64,000 nucleotides of DNA, taken from Diphasiastrum complanatum (taxonomy: Eukaryota > Streptophyta > Lycopodiopsida > Lycopodiales > Lycopodiaceae). How positions within the stretch are numbered: the stretch's first letter is position 1; each line of letters starts with the position of its first letter. This document shows, in pieces, positions 56,344 through 64,000 of this stretch. The notes beneath the pieces were generated by a model that saw only the letters and a list, made by a program, of their open reading frames with translations, had not been told where the DNA came from and made no database searches. The stretch lies in NCBI GenBank assembly GCA_029204225.1, contig CM055098.1, positions 51,614,209-51,678,208 of the forward strand, written 5' to 3'. A program made the position numbers and the translations under genes.

Positions 56344-59300
56344 ATGCAGTTTGCAAGATTCAGATGTGCAAGAGAGCCACCACTTCCCTCGCATGCACTA
56401 CCCATGGACTTGCATGAAGATATGTCCCAAGGTGACACAATGCACAAGGATGTGCCATTCACAATGCATGATCACAAGGGGGACATGGATGACATGATGG
56501 ATGCATTCTTCACGAACCCACCCAAGGCCACATTGACAAGGGAAGAAGAGATGCTGCGTAGCTTGGCATCCACTCCTTTGTACGTGGGTCGACATATGTC
56601 AAAGTTGCGAGCTTGTTTGTTACTTTTGAACTTGCAAACTAAGTACGGGTGGTCGGATGCGAGCGTCACAGAGTTGTTTGGGTAAGCTTGCTAGCTTCTT
56701 GTGTGTTATAGACAAACTGATCTTATCTCATTTTATTTTTTCATGCATTGTGAGAAACTATATATAACTAATTACATAAATATATATTTTGTTGTAGTTT
56801 TCTCAGAAAAAATATTGCCTCCAAATAACACCATGGAGGCATCTTGACAAGAAGCCAATAAAATGGTATCTACGGTCGACATGGATTACAAGAGTCTTCA
56901 TGCACGTCCCAATGATTGCATCTTATATCGAGATGAGTTTGAGGAGGCAAGCACATGTCCACATTGTGGGAAACACTGCTACAGGCAAGATTTACAAGGA
57001 GGGACCATATCCACCAAGGTGGTATGACATTTTCCCGTCATACCCAAGATACGCCACATGTTTAAGTGTAATTCCATTGCAGAGCTAATAACATGGCATT
57101 CGACATCAGATGATGCTATGAGGATCCCTATCGATTGTGCAGCATGGAAGCATGTGGATGCTACTTGGCATGAGTTTAGGGATGAGCCTCGCCATTTGCA
57201 TTTGGAGTTGGCGATGGATGGTGTGAATCCTTTTGGTTTGTGCTCCACATCATGCTCCACTTGGCCGGTTGTACTTGTAAATTACAACATCCCCCCTTGG
57301 CTAAGAATCAAGAAGGAGAACCTAATGCTTGTCCTTCTTATCCCAGAAAATACAAGGCAAAAAATATGGACGTGTATATGGCTCCCTTGATGGATGAGCT
57401 AAAGATTCTATGGCAAGGAGTGCAAGTGAGCGATATATCAAGACCACTAAGACAAAGAGATTTTGTGGTAAAGAGGATCTTGATGTGAATGATGCATGAC
57501 TTTCTTGGATATGGGAAATGCTCAATTGAGATATCCTTGCTATTGGTTCGATTCATGGTATTATATTAAATTTTATGTGTATTCACAAATTTTCTTTCAA
57601 TTCGAACATTAGACTCACAATTAAGTTGGTTGTTTTGTCTCAATGTACGGCTCCAAACTAGTGGCTACAATGCATGTCCCATTTGTGGCGACTATTTGAA
57701 AACACCTCACTCACAACATCTACGAAAGATGGCTTATGACGGCCACAATCGATATCTTCCACCCGATCACCCTATGCGTGATGGGTTTGTTGGTCAACGT
57801 CCCCATGAAGGTACAATATATATTTGGGCCAATTAATGTACATGTCATTTATTTATATTATAATTAATCTCTTTATATTTCTTCTAATGATAATTTGCAT
57901 TAAATGTGTGTGCTTGCTTGTTAATATTGTAGGCAGGTGATTGGCTTCAAATTTAAAGATCCAATCAAGATTTAGGACAAATCCCTACTGTCATGAGGAG
58001 GTTATCAATATTTCATGAACTCCCATATTAGGGGGGGGGGGGGGGGGGGGGGGGATTGTTGAGAAACCATCTTTGGACCCAATGCACATATTCAAGACTG
58101 TCGGGAGCATGATTTGAGAGTACTTGACTTGGTGAAAAGATAAAAAAGAAGCACGAGATGACTTAAAAGAAGTGAAAAAGATGGTCAATTTATGGGCACA
58201 AACGGTGGGGACTTCAATTGTCCTCCCAAAGGTCCCACGGATCATCTCGAGGAGATGAGAGACAATTGTAAAGAAGGCAATAGCCTCATTTCGAACTCCA
58301 ATAGGAGACATGCGATGCCTAAAGGGTGCCTTCACAAGGGACAACAACCTAAGTGGACTAAAGTCTCATGACTGTGATACATTTTTACAGGTTGGCATGG
58401 CATATTTTCTGACGTTGCTTCCACCTGAACATTGTGGATTACATTTTATAGCATGTCTTGTAATTTCATGATGATCTCATTGCACATATATGTATCTCAA
58501 TGACCAAATTATTTTGGTTCATGCAGTTTGTGCTTCCCTTGGTGTTGAGAGGAATTTTGACAGAGGAATTAAGGAGTGCAATCTACAAAATCAGTGGTTT
58601 GGTGAGGTATGGTGAATGTGACACTTTTCTTATAAAGATACATTTCAATCCAAGGAGATACATTGACATCCATTGAGGCGGCAAGACAAAATTCCATCAA
58701 GGTAGCATGTTTGATTGATAATCACTTTTCCACATCTAATCTCACCATTCAAATGCATCTCATTGTGCATTTGGTAGATGAGATGGCCATTGTAGGTACA
58801 TCATCTACTTGCATCAATTGCCTATTTTTAGTCCATCCTAGACTATTGCTATTGTGGTAACTCCCATGTTCTCTGACTAACATTGATCCATTTTTTAAAT
58901 TCAGGCACTGTTCATAGCCGTTGGATGTTTCTCTTGGAAAGATTCATGAAAACATTGAAAGGCTTCGTAAGACAAAGAACAAGGCCATGGCGGAAGAATG
59001 GCTAGTGCAAGAGTCCATGGTTTACATCACAGAGTTCCTTGCTCATAGCGATCCTTCTATTCCTTGTCTTTGGGATAAGAAGGATGATGAGGGTGTTGTT
59101 GGGAAGTTTCTCAAGGAAAATGAGTAATCATGAGAATGAGTGAGTCCTTCAGTTAGAAGGTAAATAAGTTTTGCATTCTTAATAGCAAAGAACTGCAAAA
59201 GTGGATTTCGCTATACAAAGAGGCCAAGGCTTGTAGACAAACCGCTTGAGCCACTTTCAGGAGAGGGCATAGAAGACAACCATATCCACCTGACCTCGCC

Positions 59301-60250
59301 CTTCTACCCAAGGACATGATGCTTGATTTTGCGTGATGCCTTGTGGAAGCCTCAGCAAACAACCAGGAAGTAACAAAGAGAGAGCAAAAATATACAAGGG
59401 GATGCGATTTACATGTAAGCTATGATGATCATCATTCACATGTTAATTAAAACATTTGTATGTGCAATTTTGTACATGTTTGTTTTATCACTAACACATT
59501 TAGTTCTATTTCATTCAGTACAAAAAATACAATGCATTGTGGACGCATGGACGACACTTTCGTTTGGAGCGCATTGACAAAAATAGAAACACGTACGATT
59601 GTGGAGTCATGGCAAATTTTACCCAAGAGAGTCAAGCAAGCATGAAGGACATCAATTGACTCTCTTCTCAACTTGATTATTGTGGGACAATCAATGACAA
59701 TGACATCCTCGAAGTTGGATTTAGGCAATTTAGCTTTTTCATATTCGATGTCAAATGGTTCAAAGTTATTTGCAATGGTCCCAATGCAACTGCCAAGAAA
59801 GATGAGAGTGGTTTTTTGCCATTGACTCTACCAAGCTTTGGATAGATCAAAGCGATACATTTGTTTTTTCTCAAAAATGTGAGTAGGTACTTTTCTTCTA
59901 TGTCTTCAAGATGTCTATACTCTTGTGTTTTGAATCAATAGATTTTTAGTACACTACAAAAAATGTATATTGTATATAGTAATACCCAAGCAACTGTAAC
60001 ATAGCTATGGATACTAACTTTGAGTCAACGTTTATGGGAACATCAATCAATTATAGGTTGTCTTTCACCCCGATCATTCAGATCCCAGATGGTGGTACAT
60101 GATTCAAGTCGCTCCTTGAAGTAACAGAATTTTTGAAGATACAGATGTCGTGGAGGACATGGCGCTGCCAGCTGATGCGCCTCATGAACAAGATCGCGAT
60201 GATGGATTCAATGACACATTTTTGGGGATGATCATGTGCAAGCTACATAA
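56344..60250 (+). pseudogene. CACTA (En/Spm) TNP2-type transposase, degenerate
   Basis: Broken transposase of the TNP2 family, which cuts and joins CACTA element ends. N-terminal segment TPLYVGRHMSKLRACLLLLN ends at a GTAAGC donor (56682), and an intron of 116 bp runs to 56797. Next come DYKSLHARPNDCILYRDEFE and CPHCGKHCY, then AAWKHVDATWHEF and MDGVNPFGLCSTSCSTWPVV, then LMDELKILWQGV and MHDFLGYGKC. Further on are YNACPICGDYLKT with YDGHNRYLPPDHPM, NLSGLKSHDCDTFLQ (about 58350) and QMHLIVHLVDEM. The DUF4216-like part (about 59560-59850) has TYDCGVMANFTQ and FDVKWFKV. Stops, frameshifts and a run of 24 G interrupt it. Terminal CACTA repeats were not found. Confidence 0.85.
58031..58054. repeat. 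G homopolymer of 24
   Basis: An uninterrupted run of 24 G within the transposase pseudogene, followed by ATTGTTGAGAA. Such a tract is prone to slippage and to sequencing error. Confidence 0.9.
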
Positions 60251-60689
60251 GCTAATGATGATGTTGATCGTGATGCAACATCATCGGATGGATCGACGAC
60301 ACATGACACACCTTCTCAATCTCACTCGTTGTCAACGTCGCCATTAGCTTTTGATGATCATCTTATTAATGATGAAGCTATAGGAGATATTTGAGTAAAA
60401 TTAGGGATAGACTCATTTGGTTTGGCAGATTTGTCTCACGATGATACAGCAAATGATAACAATGAACCACCAAATGAATAAGTGAGACAGTGTGATGTAT
60501 TTCAACTCATTGTAATATTAATCATATTACTCAAGATGTGATTACACTTTGTTAATTGACTAGGTGACATCAAACAAGAAGTCGACGCATGTGAGATAGT
60601 GTGGTCATCATTTTTTTGTGATACATAAATTTCTTTATTCACTAGTAATGTGTGCCCATCGTTGATGGGCGATGATGACCGATCTAGAT

Positions 60690-62835
60690 GACGGCTGATG
60701 TGCAGCACTGGATGGAATAGATGACATGCAAGACGAAGCCCGTTTGGCAATACTGGAAGACTTCTCAAAAATGCCAAAAAGTAGTCCACTTATTGTGCCC
60801 TAGTGGCGTTCCTCCTAGCACAAATGGGTGTTTTCAAGCATACGACGTCAGAATTGAGCAACAACTGGTTCAGTGGGTTTGTGTTCAGCCCACGAACCTC
60901 TAAAGACCTACTCTCCAAGATTCTGACAATTTTTTACTGAATTTGAAATTCTTGGCTCGACGGGGCCTAGAATCTCAAGACTGTGTTTCGGGTTTCTGGT
61001 TCGGATGCACGTTTCACTATGAGTACTGAACCGTTTGGAGCCTGGTTTAATCTTGTGGGTTTGTCTCAGTGTGTAGCATAGGACGGAACAGAGGGTCTGA
61101 AAAATGGATTATGTTCGATGACACTAGACCAATTCTTGGGAATATTGGAAAGTAGTCCATTTAGTGGCATTCCCCTTGACCGAAAGAGCGTTTTTAGACA
61201 AACGATGTTGAAATTGAGTTGCAAATGGTCCTATAGGTTTGTGTTGAGCCCACAAACTTGTGGAAACCTCCTGTCCGAAGTTCTCACCATTTTTTCCTTA
61301 ATCCGACCAATTCTTGGCTCAATGGGCCTATAATCCTAGCACTACATTTATGATTTCTGGTTCGGATGCACATTTCGTTGTAAGTACTGAACCATTGTTG
61401 GAGGGTTTGCGGATCCCAAGGCAACCCTAACCCTAGTTAATAAGTGAGAGGGATTTGGCACCCTGCGTGTGTAAGTCCAACCCGATGATCACATAAAGAT
61501 TTGATTAATTAGAAAGTCAATAAAAGGACTTTAGGTCTTTTTGCAAGACTTTTAATGTCGTAGGGCCTAAATGTCAAGTTAGTGAATAAAATTGGGTTTC
61601 CCTCCAATTTGGATGGTTCCCACTCTTTTTTTAAATTTGAATAATTAGAGAGGCAAAAATGGACCAATAGGATTCAAAGGCCAGAGTCCTCCTCTCTACT
61701 ATAAAAAGGGACCAGCTCGAGTTGCTCCTCATGTTCATTTCCTCATTTCAATAAAGCAGATTGGTTCTCTTCAGGAATGGATTGATGAATGTCCTTGCTC
61801 TCTATCACTTTTCCTTTTCTTTCTTTGGTTTTTGCTAATTGTTGGATCTGAATGTTATTGGGATTGTATGTTATTATACTTTTTATGAAAGAGAAAGGGA
61901 GAGAGAGAAAGAGTAAGCTGTCTTATTGTGGATGTGTAGTATTAATGGATCCTAGGGTTAATGGATGTTAGAGTTAGATGTGAATCCTCCATTCATGATT
62001 GAAATCTGAACTATACTATCGCTCTCATGGGAATGAACCTACGCGTGACAAGTAATTTTGTCTTTTTGATGCTAGATTGACTAGATCTTGGATTCAGGTT
62101 AGGCAAGAAAAAAAACCCACTACAACCATTTGGATCCCAGGTTTAGTGTTGTAGGTTCATATCGGCGTGCAGCATAGGACGAAATAGACAGTCTGAAAAA
62201 TGGACTTCGTTCAGACCAATTCTTGAGAATGTTGGAAAGTAGTCCATTTAGTGCATTCCCCCCGACAGAAAGGGCATTTTCGGACAAACAACATTGGAAT
62301 TGAGCTACAAATGGTCCTATGGGTTTATGTCAAGCCCACGAGCCTGTGGACACCTCCCATCCAAAGTTCTGACCGTTTCTTACTAAATCCAAACAATTTT
62401 TGGCTCGACAGGCCTAGAATCCCAGCGCTATGTTTAGGGTTTCTAGTTTGGACACACATTTTGTTGTGAGTACTGAACCATTTGGATCCCAGTGTAGTGT
62501 TGTAGGTTCATATCGGCGTGCAACACATTACGGAAAGATGGTCTAAAAAATGGACTTTGTTCAACGACACTGGACCATCGGTTCTTGGGGTTGTTGGAAA
62601 GTAATCCATTTAGTGGCATTCCTCTGACAAAAAGATCATTTTCGAACAAACGACGTCAGAATTGAGCTGCAAATAGTCCTGTGGGTTCATGTCAAGCCCA
62701 CAAACCTGTGGATATCTCCCATCCGAGATTCTGACTGTTTCTCACTGAATGTGACCAATTCTTGGCTCGACGGGCCTAGAGTCCCATAATTGTGTTTAGG
62801 ATTTCTAGTTCGGATGCATGTTTCTTTGTGAGTTA
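60690..62835. repeat. Array of four ~350-bp tandem repeat units, split by a solo LTR
   Basis: Units span about 60690-61029, 61030-61390, 62125-62476 and 62477-62835. Shared blocks are ATTCTTGGCTCGACGGGCC, GGAAAGTAGTCCATTTAGTG and TTTCTGGTTCGGATGCA in the same order. The first unit is the most diverged. A 729-bp LTR sits between units two and three. No coding capacity is conserved across units. This is a satellite-like or tandemly duplicated repeat of unknown origin. Confidence 0.9.
61396..62124 (+). mobile_element. Solo LTR (729 bp) with ACCAT target duplication
   Basis: Begins TGTTGGAGGG and ends CCCACTACA. The flanks ACCAT (61391-61395) and ACCAT (62125-62129) match, and removing the LTR and one ACCAT restores the tandem repeat. 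A TATA box TATAAAAAG (61700-61708) and an AATAAAG (near 61750) show plus orientation. No internal region is present, so it is the product of LTR-LTR recombination. A diverged relative lies inverted at 11100-11460. Confidence 0.92.
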
Positions 62836-63436
62836 GTTCAAAGAGCGTGAAGCATGAATTTGTTTAGGGATGAAACAGGTGCTACCCTTATTGAGGCTCA
62901 GAAAAGATCTACCTTGTAATCATGTAGGTTCAATGTCTGAAAAGCTAATAGACCTTTGAGCTAGAAAAATGGTAGCAAAGTTGTTGGAACTTGAGAAAAA
63001 GTGCAGAGATTTAAAAGAAATTAGTAGGCGATCAGTTAGGCCAACTAAATATAGGTGCAGGTGAGTGAAAATAAAAAATGGAGGGAAAAAACCCAAGACT
63101 TGCTTGCACTCTAAACTGATTGCAACAGTCCATTGAGAGCTTGGAATTGTTCTATCATGTCCTTATTAGCTATTGATATATACAATCACTATCTTACCTA
63201 CTCACATAAGTATTCACATTCATTGGCATGGAAGAAATGGATCATGTGTGTATATGTGTGTGGATTTGTTGAAGGCAGTTCGTACTACAAAAGTTGCTCA
63301 CTCACTACAACTCATCTCTCACTGCAGCTCTAGATTACTCAACTCTTTAGGAGATTGGGTCAGGCAGCTATCCTATAGATTCCATAGCTGCAAACTTAGA
63401 TTGGGTGAATATGATGGCGATTGATTATCATGCAAG
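62836..63436. other. Unassigned stretch with a possible exon
   Basis: Near 62968-63064 a frame reads MVAKLLELEKKCRDLKEISR and continues RSVRPTKYRC to a GTGAGT donor-like site (63062-63067). It may be a degenerate exon of an unknown gene. The rest is AT-rich and featureless. Confidence 0.3.
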
Positions 63437-63523
63437 TTGGGAGCCAAACACAATTGGAGCACAACATGCTTGTTGGCAACACTCTCATTTGACAAAACTG
63501 TTAGACTATGGGATGCGGACAAT
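63437..63523 (+). pseudogene. WD40 exon resembling LEUNIG-type co-repressors
   Basis: Encodes LLATLSFDKTVRLWDADN, a WD40 repeat strand pattern. LEUNIG and LEUNIG_HOMOLOG, plant transcriptional co-repressors, have a very similar LATSSFDKTVRVWDADN segment in my memory of the family. The similarity stops exactly at an intron donor (GTGAGT, 63524-63529). The preceding bases (PNTI... in a shifted frame) look degenerate. Only one exon is visible, so it may be a gene end continuing beyond the window or an isolated exon copy. The start boundary is uncertain. Confidence 0.45.
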
Positions 63524-63529
63524 GTGAGT

Positions 63530-64000
63530 ATGTGTTTTTCATCAAACCACACAAAGTACCTCATAGGCGGATATCTATGTTCAGAATCTTCCATGACATC
63601 TATGAAACATTCTGCAACTTGTGGCATGCTTAAAGTTCAACAATGAGCCAAATAGAGACCTATAGGACCAGATACCAAGAATGTTCAATTCTATCTCCTT
63701 CACAAATGTGCTAGATCTTATGTTAAATTCTATCTTCTTCACAAATGTGCTAGATCTTAGAAACTACAAAGTTATACAAATAATGTTATAATTGAGACTA
63801 GGGCCTGATCTCTGTCATCCTCCTATCTTGCTCTATGAACACCTTTATCTAAACCCAATCTTCTGATGGTATTTGCAATTGATAGGACAAACAATGGAGA
63901 TTGTGGTTATGTCAACTCTCTATGTAAACAAAATATAAAAGTTTGGTTTACACCTCCTTGAAAGTGCAGTTATGCTAACAATAAGCAGATGATTAAGGCT
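63530..64000. other. Unassigned stretch with a 37-bp direct repeat
   Basis: Two near-identical copies of a segment containing TTCACAAATGTGCTAGATCT lie near 63686-63722 and 63724-63760. No further coding signal is seen to the end of the window. Confidence 0.6.

Noticed and set aside
59952-59965. CACTACAAAAAATG as a CACTA terminal repeat
   Set aside because: The orientation is that of a left end, it lies within the transposase relic, and no matching right end was found. The sequence is short and may be chance.
60690-62835. Open frames in the tandem units as repeated genes
   Set aside because: No frame is conserved between units, and indels between units are not multiples of three.

Overview
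This window reads as repeat-rich nuclear DNA of a land plant. It is AT-rich, it has Ty1/copia and Ty3/gypsy LTR retrotransposons primed by initiator tRNA-Met, a CACTA (En/Spm, TNP2-type) transposase, small inverted-repeat elements, long CT/GA/AC microsatellites, and spliced gene remnants with GT-AG introns. I cannot fix the species; the size and age of the repeats suit a large-genome lineage such as a gymnosperm or fern, but that is inference. I see no bacterial operon, CRISPR array, rRNA gene, tRNA gene or complete host gene.

Layout. 1-2985: three pieces of copia family A (gag start, an LTR with internal sequence on both sides, and two RT/RNase H pieces meeting head to head). 3532-9392: element C1, a complete young copia with 653-bp LTRs, a GAAAG target duplication and one intact 1316-residue Gag-Pol ORF. 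10190-11460: a gypsy integrase scrap beside an LTR remnant. 13943-14768: repeat S1 with a 377-bp inverted-repeat element. 15965-21863: two degenerate family A internal regions sharing one central LTR, cut by a family B LTR (21864-22300). 22318-23838: a broken spliced gene remnant carrying a palindromic minisatellite. 24000-25450: microsatellites and palindromes. 25763-31995: element D1 (copia) nested in the gag gene of C2, a minus-strand relative of C1. 33103-34595: unrecognised open frames. 39390-43484: gypsy pseudo-element E1 with two retropepsin domains in tandem, fused to D2 (43485-47894), which has lost its integrase. 48446-49465: a family A scrap and repeat S2, a paralogue of S1. 49465-54260: family B copia on the minus strand. 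54261-56116: the 3' end of another family A copy. 56344-60250: CACTA transposase pseudogene. 60690-62835: four units of a ~350-bp tandem repeat split by a 729-bp solo LTR with an ACCAT target duplication. 63437-63523: an exon resembling LEUNIG-type WD40 proteins.

How it works together. Only C1 looks able to supply its own Gag, protease, integrase, RT and RNase H. Every other element carries stops, frameshifts or deletions. The nesting gives relative ages: C1 lies in an older LTR remnant, D1 in C2, and a solo LTR in the tandem array. I found no convincing new functional system. The observations most worth checking are the D1 primer-binding site replaced by sequence from its own 3' flank, the triplicated primer-binding motif in the family A leader, the shared-LTR tandem arrangements of family A, and the double protease of E1.
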